This document shows, one piece after another, positions 42,101 through 57,100 of a DNA stretch of 64,000 nt. The translations under genes and the position numbers were made by a program. Each line of letters opens with the position of its first letter. Position 1 is the first letter of the stretch. The DNA is from Temnopleurus reevesii. Lineage: Eukaryota > Echinodermata > Echinoidea > Temnopleuroida > Temnopleuridae. The stretch is from positions 13,097-77,096 of the forward strand of contig BQKZ01002903.1 of assembly GCA_036244855.1 (NCBI GenBank), read 5' to 3'. The notes beneath the pieces were generated by a model. It did not search any database and had not been told where the DNA came from. It saw nothing but the letters and a program-made list of their open reading frames with translations.

Positions 42101-45100
42101 AAAAAAATGATGTCACTAAAAGATTGGCATTTAGAAAGTGATTGAAATGTTCGAAAAATAATGGTGAAAATGAATAAAAGCATCCCTAACATTGTTGAAT
42201 ATGCATATTTTATCTTTTTACTCAAGGGATTCACACATACAATCATTTAATTAGTGATATTCATAATTCTTTTCTCATTCTGTCGTCACTAAAGATAATA
42301 GTGGAATAAAAGAAGTAGAACAAAAACTATCAAGATAGAATAAAAGCTAAAAACTATATTATGAACAATTTTTTTTCAATCTCCTATTGTCAATAGTGAC
42401 GCACACTGAGGATGATTTCATAGCTGAAAGAATTATGACATTTTGAAGTTTGAATCAATGCTATAATCATTGGAAGATGCAAATCTCAACCACTAGCATC
42501 AACCATTATATCACATACTTCTACCGATGACCCCCTCTGTGTGATACAGAATTAATAAGAACTCACTAATTATTACATTTCCTGAGTTTCATATTCACCA
42601 GGACACTAAAAAAATGACCCTGATGTCCTGGTTGCTAAGAAATAAAAGTACATCTACCCTCACAGTAATATTTTCCTTTTTTTCAATAATAATTCAATGT
42701 CAATAATTTTACCTCATCAATAGCATAGCAACAAGTATGCTTTTCATCACTCCTGAAATGATCCAAAAAATCAATGAAAATTGCAGTCTCCTACATTAAG
42801 GAAAATGGAAAAAGACAGGAAAGTGCAAGTAGCACTTCTCCACATCTGAAATTCTACAAAAATGGGAAACACCTCAGTCAGACGTGGCTAGTAGGCGGGC
42901 AACTTTCTTTTCCTCTTGTCTCAAATACAAGCTAATAATACCAGATTCATATCTATATTTCACATCTTGGCTTGTCTGGTGTCTGATATCTTCATCAGCA
43001 ACTTCCTTTGTTTGGGTGGAGCTGCATGAGATGAATTGCTATTAAATCAAATGTGTAAACATATATGCCATGGTTCCCAAATCAGGTCTCCCTTCAGTCT
43101 TGAATTATTCAAGAAGATAGGGGTGTGTTAAAATATTTGGAGTACATACAGACATGATTATGAATAATCATTACAAGAGAGAGTCCAGTTTTAAGATACC
43201 GTACGAGGACCGGTTTCCGGCCATGGGGGTGTAATCGGCCACCAAACATCATGCAGTTTGTCTATGGCGCGCACATGGCGCGCACTTAGGTTAAATGCGC
43301 GCCCAAATAAGCGCACGTACGCTTCAACACAATCCCTATGGAGGCTCAAATCACCAGGCAGGCGGCCGGAAACACCTGCCCCATGTCGCTTGGCGATCGC
43401 CGATTGCTGCGCGAATATACGGGCGCCATTCATTAAGTTATGCACATCAATTAAAAGCCCAGAATTTCGGCTAAATTATGATCTAAAAATAAACTTGAAA
43501 TGCTGGATCTTGTGACTTGTGGAAGAGCAAAACTGCTTAAGCGGCCGGAAACTGGTGCTCATACGGTATATATTTAGGAGGACATGGTTGATTGTTTAAT
43601 AATTTTGTTTTAACTATATTTTCCATTTATGACATAAATTAGGCCTAAAGACTTATTTTGGCCTCTCTTTTTGGAGAGAATAATTTTGATACTTTTTTCC
43701 ATTTACAAATTAAAAAAATTAAATAAAATTTATATATTATTTAGTAAAATATGGATTGTTTTTTCAAACATGAAGCCATTACCTCTTGTATCTAAAATGG
43801 AGAGCTACAAAAACCTTTCCAGAATATGAAATCAATATCAATATTTATGAAAGCTTTGAAATCATATGAAAATACAACTTGAGCCTTTTCCGAAACGATT
43901 GGCATCACTAAATATGAAATCTTCTTGTGCAACACAGGATGGAAATCTAAAATCATTCATTCTTATCCTTTCCCCAAATTGCATTTAGACTTTTTAATTT
44001 GCATACATTTCAAGTTTGCAATATTGCCTAAACAACATCCAGTTAGTTCTTGCATTTTTATTGAAAATATCTAGGCTGATAACAAATAGGAAGGCTACAA
44101 AAAGTTTAAAAGATGATAACACTATTATAGAAGTTCAAGAACAATTTCAGAAGACCCTGTCTAGAACCCTGTTGCAAGTACAGGCAAAATGGGTAATTCA
44201 AGCCATTCATTAGAAATAATTTAATTATTGAGGACAGTAATTAAAAAAAAACCTATAACAAGCTAATGAATTTTGCACATTTCACATCTAGCATAGATCA
44301 TGAGCGTGCATTTCTTGGTAGTAAAATTCCTTTCTAGCACGAAACTTATAAGGATATATGTAAGGAAAATTCCTCTTAAAATGGAAAACCTGGAAATAAC
44401 AAGCTAAATATCTCCTTTAACCGGAAGATTAAATTAAAATATGGAAAAAATGAATTCCCTGGCACATTTTTGTTTGCTTGGGACGGAAATGCTCAAGCCT
44501 GGTTTCCTTGCGGGAAATGGTTGCAAAAAGTGGGATGAATAACAATTCGGAGCTCGCTCTATCTGAAGGCTACAGTCTTTTGTTCTAGAAGAGATTCATC
44601 TAGTTCCTTGTAAAAAATCATTTTTTTTTGTGCAGTCTTCCATCTTCTTGTGTCTATAACATTTTACACTTGTCCCATTCCAGAAAGTCGCTGCACAAAG
44701 TCCTCAAGAATTATAGAATTAATAATAATAATAATAATGAACGGCTTTTATATAGCGCTTATCAACTCTTCATGAGAATTCCCTAAGAAGTCAATTGATT
44801 AATAGTTCTATGATTTCCATTACAGTTGTTTTCATCACCTACATTTAATTCCTTGAAAAGTTGATGTTGTTTTGATGATAGATCCAGACTTTCAGCTGAA
44901 TTGACTGACTGGAGTCTGATCTTTTAATCTCTCCATGGTTTCTGTGGGATAGGAAAGCAAAAATGAGCTATGTATTTGACCCACTTCAAGCTTCCTACCC
45001 CGAAGCACCACTTCTCTTTCTTGCCTACAGATAGAAGGTAACAATGATTCTGATTTGGGTAACACCTGGATTCAGATTTAAAGAAATTGCATCAATTATC

Positions 45101-48100
45101 TCATTTAATACAATAGGAAATGCTGAAATTTTGAATGCGACCAAATTCAATAAATTTTATTTCATGATGATATAGTTTCACTTTGTAAAAAAATGCTTAA
45201 TTTCATGATTTGTTTACATTTGAGTTAAATTTAACTAGCACAACACTTTTGTCATTGTACATCATATAATCTAGATAAATACATCCACAAATCTTAGTCT
45301 TTTTCAGATATTATTTGGATTTTAAAACAAATTTTTTTACTCCTTTCAATGTCTTATTTTCCCAATGAATAATATGAATTGTGCTAAAAACATTGTTCAG
45401 ACTGACCAACACTTAAAAAATGGCATTAGAAGGCCTCCCCGGGGGGGGGGGGGGGGGGGGGGGTATAACCCTTGAACATACTGGAAAGTATGACTGTCAC
45501 ATGCACATCATCAATATGAGAGTGTTTTTCCTGTTTACTCAACACTTTCGGCTATATAATTTTTGAGATGCACTTCCTTTGTCTGCCTTGGTGGGAGATA
45601 TTATACCTCTAGAGTTTACAGAATATGGACGCAGGCCAGTCACTCTTGAGAAAGAGAGTGTGACTAACTATTGATTTGTAAGTTGGAGCCAGCAAGTAAG
45701 TTCATACCTCTTAAAACTAAGCATTTTGTCTTAAAATGAAGAAAAAAGAGTGAATTATCCCAAATAGAATTTGATCAATACAACTTTGTGAAATGTAGTT
45801 CAAAACATTATAGTATGACTTGTGTTCTCAGATGATAAATAGCAATAAACACGATATAAACTATTTTCGAAAAGTTAAATCGAACGCAGACAATAGATTC
45901 GTACACCGTGTATCCAACTGTGCGGACACAACAACAATGACAAGCCGGTTCTGATTTCAAAAGCATTACAAAGAACCATTGTAATTGTGTTCGACTTAAC
46001 TTTTCGAAAATAGTTTATATCGTGTTAATAGTTTGTGTCATGCCTTTCGTGCAAACTTAAAAAACTACAGAACATCTGCATTAAGTTCATACACACTGTG
46101 AATGATTTAGAATTCACCTATTATGACATATCTTACACGATTTGATTCAATATTACAATCAAGGCTACTCCAGAAATTGCATCCATAAGATTTTTCTGCA
46201 TGCAATCGGACTATATGATCCAGACGGAAGAATGATGATCTGACTGGTCCTTGAAGAAATCTTCTTCAATTCCTGTGATTAGTAGCATTCATGGTGACAA
46301 GAAAGTAGGACTCAAAATATCCTATGATATCAAGCTGGTACTTGATACTCCATTTTGCATTCAATATATATATGCTGGAACATAGTTACTTGAACTCAAA
46401 ATGGAGAACGATGAATTTAGATTAAAAATATAAATTTGTATTCGATTCCTATGGCAGAAAGAGGTCTCTTGTACAAAAAAAATTATCAAATCAAGCTGTC
46501 TGACCTATGAAATTAAATTCAGATTGATGAAAAAGGAACAGAAAATTAATAAAAGGAGGAAGTTATGTATCACAAACGCTTTATTTCTGCACAGTATTCC
46601 TAGGTAGATCATTTTTTAATTTCCACTTTTCTGGAGATACACCACCAAACATATCTGGCAGTTGAGATTTAAAAAAAAATGAAAACAATGTAATACACTG
46701 CCTTTAAGTTGCACCAATATTTTCATTTCAGCAACACTGTTCTCTTGTTATGAAGACAAATACTTTTTCATTTACTCTTAATGCTCATCAGGGGTGTTGT
46801 TCAACATCAACTGCAAATCAACTGCAACTTTGCAATTATAACGTGAATTTTCATTTGCGCAAGGTATGCGCATTTAATTTAAGTCGCGCATGAAACCAGG
46901 AGTTTCTATTGGCGCGGTTCGATCAACTGCAACTTGCAATCAATTGCATCTTTTGAGCAACACTTCCCTAGATGGTAATTCTAAAGCAAAACTTATAGAA
47001 GAAAGCTTGCTTGCTCCTTGCTCTACACACATATTTAGGCATTTGGGAGAGTTTCCAAAGGTTAAAAACCTCACATAAACTAATATGAAGTAGATGCCAA
47101 GTTTTAACCACATCTGAACACACTTGTAGATTGATCATTGAGTGTGAACAGCTCTGTGTGAATGGAAGTTCAATGATAGATTACATAGGATCTGAGAAGG
47201 AAGTCAATTGAAGCTAGGAATGTCACTTCTAAGACAACATCATATTTCATTGGCCTTGCAGCGCTTGGAACAAAAAACAATAAGGCCCTGTCCTATCTTT
47301 CTCTTGTGTCTACTTTGCTATTATTGTTATGACTCAGAAGTGTGTGTATGTGTGTGTGTGTCTGGATAAATTGCAATTGCTATTGACAACCTTCTAGACA
47401 GACAAACAAACTTCTCATCGTAGACAGTTATGTCTACATTATTCAAATGTGTTTAAATTTAACTGATATAATTACAGGTAAGAAAACCTGACATAAGAGA
47501 TGTAAGTAAGAAAAAAATGACAATTACTTTGCAAAAAATTGTTCATGTTTAATTTTCATTGTTTCTCAAAGTTTTCTTTGAAAAATCTCTCAGAAAATTC
47601 TATATAGCAATTGAGTATAGCTGACAAAGAAAAAAAAAACGTTTCTTACATTTTCTCTCCATTCTAACTCTTTTGAAGTTCTCTCAATTGATTAATTCAA
47701 TTACACTGATCTTTCAATAGAAGTACATATTCTATTCTTTACTTCAAAGTTAAATGAGATACGAGAAGATGTATGAATTAAAATCATGAGATATAGGACC
47801 TTTATTTTGTATTTAAGTCTAATGGAAATTCAAAATCACCAAAGATGTTGTTAATTAAAATAGTTCAGCACTTCTCAGAATTTTCCACAAGTATCGATCA
47901 AAATGCAAATCACGTGCAGGATATTGATGTAGAAAAGGCCCATGCGAGAGTGGAATTTATCAATTTATGTTCTGAAAATATCAAGAAGAAAGATAGGAAA
48001 TGTGCAAGGAAGTAATCTGATGTTCTGTACTAAAATTGCCACTCGAAAAGGAAACTATTTTGATTCTAATCATTAGCAGAATCACGTGCATACGAATGAA

Positions 48101-51100
48101 TTGTACTAGCTGAATTACAACCAGATGAATCAATTTTATCCCTTCATCTTAGAAGGTGAAAAATCCAAATATGGTATAGTATCAATCTCTTTGATCACTG
48201 CTGTTATGTATTATAAATGCCTTTTTAATTGTATGATATGTCACAATTAAGCCTCCTGGCTGCAATGATATATTTCAATAAACATTGAATTGAATTGCAC
48301 TATCTACCAAATGAATCCTCATAACGAAGTCTAGTTATCATTTTCATCAAAATACACAATTTCTGAAGTCTTCTTAATTGTTGCTCGAAAACATGTGAAC
48401 CTTGCCATAACTTTTTATAAAAAATTGGGCTCTTTTCATCGAAAGTAAATGAATAATAGATCATAATTGTATTGTCGCCTGATGCCATAAAGGTAACCTC
48501 CAACGGAACAATATTGAACTTGTCCAGACATGTCAGTTTGATTAAAAAGAGTATCCGCAATTTACCTGTCTGCATTCTAAAATCTATCAAAACAATTTTA
48601 CCGCCATGGGTTAAAACAAACAGGTGATTTGATATCATGCAAAAACATTTCTTTCACTTCTTTCAAGCAATCACATTTACACCATCCTTTGGCCTAGCCG
48701 AAGCCTGTTTATATATTTGTTGAAACACGCTAAGGTCCAAATGTGATACTTCTGCAGATTTCTCTACTATTAGAAGAACATTAACAATCAGTTAAATTAT
48801 TTAAATGCATAAAATGAGATACAGTCAGAAGAGCACAATTTCAGTGACTAAGAAGTATGAATGGGGTCATACTACTATTAATAGGAATTTAATATACAAT
48901 ACTAGTATAGGACAGTTTATAAAGGTGATGGTCAATCCAACGCTGCTACGTGGACCACAAACACGCACTATGAAATTGACGGTCAGCATTTCATCTCCTT
49001 CCTCTTCATTTTCATTTTCAGCTTGCTACTGATGTGGTTTGAGAGTAGTCATTCCGTTGAATCACCTTGCAATGCTTTATACATTACATGACTAATCTGC
49101 TGGTTAATGGATTCAGGTAGCTTGGATGGGTTATGAAAATATTTTTCTCATATATTGATCCACGTACAAGGTTATTATTACCAGAATACAATAGATAATC
49201 AACAGATAATCTTTTTTTTAAGCCAGGTTACAGATAAGTCATCAAATCAGGCAGGCACCTCGCAGCTTTCAAACAAAAACATGAAAAGAACTCAAAACCT
49301 TGCGAAAGAAATCACAATAAATATGATATCTAATACAGTATAGGCTTGCTATCAAGCAGGTCTAATACCTGATTTTACCATTTACAACTGCAATAACATA
49401 TGATCTTTAAAAAAAAAGATTTAACTTCATTCCTTAGCTTGCAAATGTAGATGGGTGCACTTTAAGATGAAGATGAAAAGAAGGTTTCAGAAGGTGAACT
49501 GAAGCAGAGGGTAAGAAGGAGACGATGCATGGAAAGTAAGAGAAAAGGAAGAGGAACTTTTCTAATATATGAATAAGGAAGAAACAGGTAGAAATCCATC
49601 AATCGCAGGAAAATGTCCAGGAAAATATCCAGCAAAGCCCAAAATAACAAGTGTAAATGTTCAGCAAAAGAAAAATAATTATTTGTTGAAAGTTATTACA
49701 ATTTTGGAAGAAGGAAATTATAATCAAAATGATCACTGCCAATATTTTGGTTGTGACATCATAAGCATGAGACATTCACAAACATCATGTGAAATAGTTA
49801 TTGATTCTGAAATATTTGTTTCATTTTGAATCATAGATCTGTTTAAAATATCAATTCTGAAGTGACATTGATTAACTGGGGTTGGGTTTCCTGAAACTTT
49901 GATTGGCTTAACATTTTATTTACTGTTAGGAATAATTCAGAGTCACATTCATTGAATTTACCTGCAATTTTGTAGGTAACAAATATTGGCAGATACATCT
50001 ATTTCTATCACCCAGTACGAAAAGTACATCATTAACCACTGCCAATTTAAGAATGACACAAGACCCAGTCGTTTTTTCTTGTATTGATAAATCCCCTATT
50101 TTTTCAATATTATCAACATTCCCAAACATTTCAATGTGAACTTGCACACGACCATGAAATGAGGATCATCATTCTTTCATATTCTATCTAAATGAAACAT
50201 CTGTTTTAAAATCTGTTTAGATTTCGAATTGCTCCCATCAAATATGGATGTGACACTGTCCTCAAATTCTATATACACCAAAATCCAATAATTTTTAGAA
50301 TTAGACAAGCGTTAATCTGGAACAGAAAGAAATGACTCTGATGTTTTATTCAAACACATCTAGCATTCATGCAAATGAAAAATATAAAAATGCTCCTTGT
50401 ATTTAAAAGCACATTTACAAGCAGATTTATGATACTGAGTTTAGGGTTCCATCTGGGGTGAGCCAAACATTGGCTCAAACTTACAATGCTTTATCATGTG
50501 CAACATAGAATAGCTTTCACTAATAAATGGAAAGATAAAATAGTTGGACAAACCAAACAACTCTCAATTCAACCCTTCACGATGGTTGCATGACTTAGCA
50601 CTTAAAATAAATCTCCTTCCCTATTATTATGAAAATATAATATAGAGCAGGTGTTACACCTATTTGCTTGATATCAGTGGAGCTACTTTCTTTTGTCCAC
50701 TGAGCGCAAATTGTGAAGGCTTGACTAGGACTTTGTTTATTTTTTACAATTTCTTTGTCCCTTAATTTCAGGTGTGTGAATTAAGAGTTCCTGATTGATT
50801 GGACATCTCAGGTGTTTATAGCACAGTGCAACCACTTCACATGGGTCATAAAAGGTGATACTATCACGTTGCATAATCCTTACATTAGTACACCACCTGC
50901 TTCTGGTTGCCATAGAAACAGTGACATCATATAACACTGCAGTAGATCTCATCAATTGTCTGTCTGACATTTTCTTTCATAATGGTTTAGTCTTAAAGAT
51001 AGGTGTGATGATTGATTTGAAATGAGAAAAGTGAAAGCAAAAGGGAAAGATATATATTCACACCAATGCATTCTCTTTCAGATACATGTATGTACATTTC

Positions 51101-54100
51101 AAGAGGTTCCTAAGACAATCTAAATTATAAATTAAAGCCCACAACCGGAATCACTGTTCGCTCAGTGAACGAAGAAAAATCAGATGACAAACAGTGGAAA
51201 TTTAAGAGAACTTGTCAATCTGTTCAATTGTTATGACTATTCAAACGTTCAATGATGTCCACAAATGGGGATCCTTGAATTGTGAATGTTGGTTGAATCT
51301 GTGACATATTAGCAGACAATTAATTGCCCATTCACTTTGTGTATACAATAAAAAAAAATGATGCGGGTAAAATTTCGAATATTGGTTAAAACGATTCTTC
51401 CCAAAATACATAGAATATTGATTAACGCATGCTATACTCTCGTTAAAAAGACATTTTATTAACTTTTCTGAAAAAGAAGAATATGCACAATCTTATAAAT
51501 GCTGAAAAGATTCTGTCAAAGTTGTCAAAGAGATCCCCATCAGCAGAAGATATCATGATATAATTGAAACTTATGAAATCAATAACTTTTCAGCAGATCC
51601 AATTTTGTTCAAATTTCTACAGTTTGCTCATCTAATATACGTCCACCTGTTAAGAGCACAATAATTCCACGGATCGGTTTGCAATTCTGAAAGAATATAT
51701 TGTACAATCAAATTTTCAAACATTTTCTTTCAAAGTAATCTTTTATCTGGTGGTGCATCCCTATTGGTCAATCAATGCCTGAATATATATCCTTTGCATT
51801 ATCTGATATAATTTATAACCACAATATTTTTTATTCCTTTTTCAAAGGATGATATTCTCTACTGACTGTACCTTATTGTTTTAAGGCCTTGCTTTAATAT
51901 GGTCTGTGTATATAATGTAAACTATTGAGAAAAAACCCTGGCAAATGACACCAGTTGGTTCCATGTTAATTGCTAATTTATCTCTCTTACGCACTCTATA
52001 ATATCATCTTCAAATAAGGTCTGCTTCAATAACACAAGGTAATGGTGAACCCTTCCAAACAATATCACCACTTTGGCCACAAGATGGCAGCATTCACCTT
52101 ACATATTATATCTGTGGGATTTGATGATTTACAAATACATGTAGATCAATGGATGTCTGGATGCTAATGTACATGTTTGAGATTTATATCCCTCGCCATA
52201 CTGTACTGTATGTACCACATCAAGTAATTATGTTCATGTTTTGATCAATTTTCATCATATATAGCATTAATCAAAGAAAAGCAATGTTATTTGTCTCACA
52301 AATGTATTGCGATCAATAAGGAAATTCTTTAATAACAAGGAAATGTTGTTGTTTTTGTTTATTAGTAAGCACACTCAACTACAGCTTACAGTTAATATCA
52401 ACTTTCTTGTAAAATTTCCAATAAGAGGAAGAGTATTGGTTTTCAATAATCTGTAAATGTGTACTTCAAGATATACAGGTAACTCTGCCTAAGTCGAATC
52501 TGTTGGGACCACACAAATCTGTTCGACTTATGAGAATTTCGACTTAGAAGAGGCTAATAACACTGGTTTTGTATGATTTGTTCCAGAAAATCACATCGAC
52601 TTAGGCAATTTATCGACTTAGACAAGTTCGACTTAGGCAGAGTTGACTGTACTTTCTTTTTGCAAAGAAACCCTTTCATATGAAGTTGGTTTGATCCTAT
52701 CATATAGTTTGAAAGAATAATGAAACATAAATGCAGCCACAAAATGGTCATACTCAGAAATTCATGGTATTTGACACAAAAAATGCAATTTCTGAAAAAA
52801 CATATCTTTTACAATTTCGTGAAATGAAGTACATTGTTTGATTGCTACAAGAAATTATCATTAGTCATATTACATCAAGAAATATCCTGCTCAAAGACAC
52901 CTTTTCATCAATCATAGTATACACACACCCTGTGGATACTGTCAATATTCCTTTATTCAGCACTGATACTATTGTCTCAGGCAATCCGTTTGTCAGCGAC
53001 TCTTGACTCTACCATTAACCTAATTGGCATAACACTGATTGGTATCACGCAACCCTTGTTTACAGTTATCTTCAGCTTGAAGATGCAGGGATCCCATTAA
53101 AAAAAAATACCAACCTTTCCAGAATATGCATGGGGTTCGTGCATTCGATTTTGTGGTACACAATCAGCGAACCAGAGACACGTTTAATGTATTCTTACCA
53201 AATTGCCAACAACAAGTTTGAACCAATAGAAATAAGATGTATATAGATAGAAAGGAAGTTTTGTCTTCATTTTTCCGCTTTAAGGAAAGCCAGGGATTGA
53301 AGAACAGAACTATGTGAGAGCTAGCCCCATTGTGTTATTTTTTCTGGAATCATTCAATATTGCATGCAGTTTCTAAGCAAAGCTAGTACAAGCATAAAAC
53401 CTTATTTGCTGCAGCATTTTTTTTTTTAAACATGATGTATGACTGAAATGATGATACATTACATATTCTATGTCCCTTCAGCGAAATTAATCTAACTCCA
53501 TTGTTAAGCGGATATGCACAAAAACATGTTGGCCGTGCTCAACTTGACAACTACAATTTATATGCAATATTATGGGTCAACACAAGTCTAGGGTTGACCA
53601 CTGATAATATCATTATCATAAATGATCTATTTTCTAATTGGTATCACGCAACCCTTGTTTACAGTTATCTTCAGCTTGAAGATGCAAGGATCCCATTAAA
53701 AAAATACCAACCTTTCCAATATGCATGGGGTTCGTGCATTTGATTGTGTGGCACATAATCTGCGACCCAAAGACAAGTTTAGTGGATTCTCGTCAAACTG
53801 ACGACAACAATAATTTTAAACCAATAGAAGTATTGGACGGAAAGATAGTTTTGTCTTCTTAATTTTCCCGCTTTAAGGAAAGCCAGGGATTGAAGGACAG
53901 ACCTCTGTGAGAGCTAGCCGCATTGTGTTATTTTTTTTCTTGAATCATTCAATATTGCATGCCGTTTCTAAGCAAAGCTACTAGCATAAAACCTTATTTG
54001 CTGCTGCATTTATTATTTTTTTAAACATGATTTATACATTTACTTAAATGACAATACATTACATATTTTGTGTCCCTTCAGCGAAATTAATCCAACTCCA

Positions 54101-57100
54101 TTGTTAAAGCCAATGTATAGTTTTGGTAAAGATTAAAGAAATGTGAATTTTGGGGATATATACCATGACATATAGTTTCTATACACATTTCAAGATCATA
54201 GCATATTTTTCTACGAGCGAATTCTTTTGAAAATTTGAATTTGACCGTTAAATCGTATTTAGCGCCCTCTCTTGGTTATAACAATATTTTGCTTCTTATC
54301 GGGCATATAGAAAATTATTTCCAAGATTTTATTAAAGCATGCTAAAAAGGAATACATAAAGAATATATTCTGAAATTTGTATCCAATTCTGTTCATGAGA
54401 AGCCGTCCTATATCAAGAAAGACAATATTGAATTCACGTCGGGGGCTACGACGCTAAAATATTTTCCACACTTTAGGTTATAACTTTTCCAAAACTTGTT
54501 AATTTTTTGTACAATCTTTTGTACAACATGTTCATGATATCATGTTTCTTTTTAAGCAGATTTGAAGACAAAATTTGTCGATAAAAATATTCGCTTTTAC
54601 CAAAACTATACTTGGGCTTTAAGCGGATATGTAAGAAAACATGTTGGCCGTGCTCAACTTGACAACTACAATTTATATGCAATATCATGGCTCAACACAA
54701 GTCTAGGGTTGACCACTGATAATATCATTATCATAAATGATCTATTTTCTAATTGGTATCACGCAACCCCCAATTGTTCATCCTCAAAATTATATGGTAT
54801 GTAGGAAGGAAAAGCGCCATACACACCATTGGTTATTTTGATTCAGAAACAATATCATGGCCACAGAAATTGCCAATGTTTGACCACTGACAAGGTCATT
54901 ACCATAATAAGACTAATACCAATTGGTATCAAACAACCCTCATATAGGTTCAATGAGTATCAACAGTAACTAGATCGCAGCCTCAAACCTTTAATGGTAT
55001 AAGAGCAGAAGAAACAATATCATGTCTACATACATTGCAAGAATTTGAAAGTTGAATAGATCATTACAATATTTTGTTATCCTGAATCCCTCATATATGC
55101 TCATTGATCATTTGCATTAGACAGATTGCAGACTCAAACCTTTCATGGTATATGAACAACATAATCATCATTTTCCTACAGCACCATTTGTAATCTCTAC
55201 TCACAAGCAATATCTGAGCTCAAGGCAATCCCAGTACTTGACCATTGACTGTATCATTACCGTAATGGACCTATTATGATATAGCGCAGCGTTCATGTAA
55301 TGTTCAATGATCCTCAGCAGTGAGAAGACAGCTTGTAACCTCAAACCTTTCATGGTACGTGGATAGCAAAATTATCATATCCATACAAAATATTGGTAAT
55401 ATGTATTAAAAGTCATTACCAAGGCCTCAGGCAATCCAAGATTTTGTCCATTGACTGTATCATTACCATAATGGACAAATCAATGATTGGCAACACAAGA
55501 CCCACATATGTGGACAGTGATCTTAAAGGGTGTTGTTCAAAATCAGCTGCAAATCACCAGCAACTTTGCAAATTGTAACGCGCATGGTGCGCGCATTGAA
55601 CAAGACGCGCATAACACAATGATTTTGATTGCCGTATTCGGATCAACTGCAACTTGCGATCAATTGTAACTTTTGAACAGCACCCCCTTAGACTATAGAC
55701 AGGGTTGAACCCTTAAAAGAAAAGTCTACCCAAAAATACTATTTTTACAACAATAGCAGAAAAATCAGTCTATCCATTGTTTAGCAACAGAGCCACTTTG
55801 CGTAAAGTGGATCTGAAAAAGACACCATTGCCTTTGGTATTCCAAACCAGCTTTGGAAACTAGTTGAGTGGAAGACGATTTCAAAAACTAGATTTATACA
55901 GGGTTTAAGATTCGCTGAGGGATTAATCATGGATCATTTGACGAGCGATGGCTAGTCTCATTACACCTCTTTCATCTCAGATGTGTAGCCAAATCTTAAA
56001 CAGGAAATTAAAGCAACAGAGAATGTCTCTTCTCTCTTTATCAAGGTTTGCATCATGTCTCTCGCATCAATTAACAACATTGTGAAGAAGATCCTTCTTT
56101 CCTTCATTACTTTAAAACAGGGTTTAATAGTCTTGCAAAGTATTGCAAATCCAAAAGGGAGTGGAGTTATTCTTATAAGAATATACTAGTTAACAGTGAT
56201 CTTTGTTAGATAGTAACCTACTGCATCAGACTGAAGATCGCTGATACAACAAAGGATATGATGCTCAGAAAGAAAGGAAGTCAACAACAAAGAAGGAGAG
56301 AAAGGAAAGGGGTCAGGAAAGAGTTAAGAGGGAGTAAAATAAGCCAATCCATACATGCACACCAGGGGGGAGGATTGGAAGTAAGGCAAAGTGACAAAAT
56401 TTTGGTTGAGAAAGAAAGATATTAGAGCAAAATTAAAGAATCGTGCCAAAGTTAAGGTGCTAGCTTGCTCGAATGACCAAATCTTCTAGTATATTTTAAC
56501 CAAATTATAAGTACTACATTTCCCTCTCAAAGGTAAATACTTACATGTTTACGACTTGTTTAGGCAAGCCCTAGTAAAACTAATGTTAATAATATTAATA
56601 TATAGCATTTAAACACGCTATCTCTCTAGTCACCTATTCAGAGGCGCGAGACAAATTATCTAATATTATTATCCGGCCATAGCATAGCTACCAATTAGGC
56701 GCTTCTGCATTTAAAAGAATAAAATTCCTACCGGTACCCATTCACCTCACCTGGGTTGAGTGCAGCACACTATGGGTAAATTTCTTGCTGAAGGAAATTA
56801 ACACCCTGGGAGAGATTCCAACCACCGACCCTCTAGTTAGGAGGCGAGAGTCCAAACCACTACACCACGAAGCTCCCATGTTTGGAACTAAATTTGGGTG
56901 TGAATAATCAAAGACCAAACCCATTACTCTGACTCTGTATCACTGTGTAATTACAGTGTACTTCTCACCCAAGAAAAGCTACATCAATATCTGTGTTTAC
57001 CTTGTTAGACATGGGTCCATAATGTGTGTTTGCACTACAAATTGTGTTATGAAATTGCAAAGTAATGTAATTACTGGGGTAATTTCTTCTTTGACATGGA

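Noticed and set aside
43191..43515. Arg/Ala-rich frames on both strands
   Set aside because: They lie inside the GC-rich MITE; the composition comes from the element.
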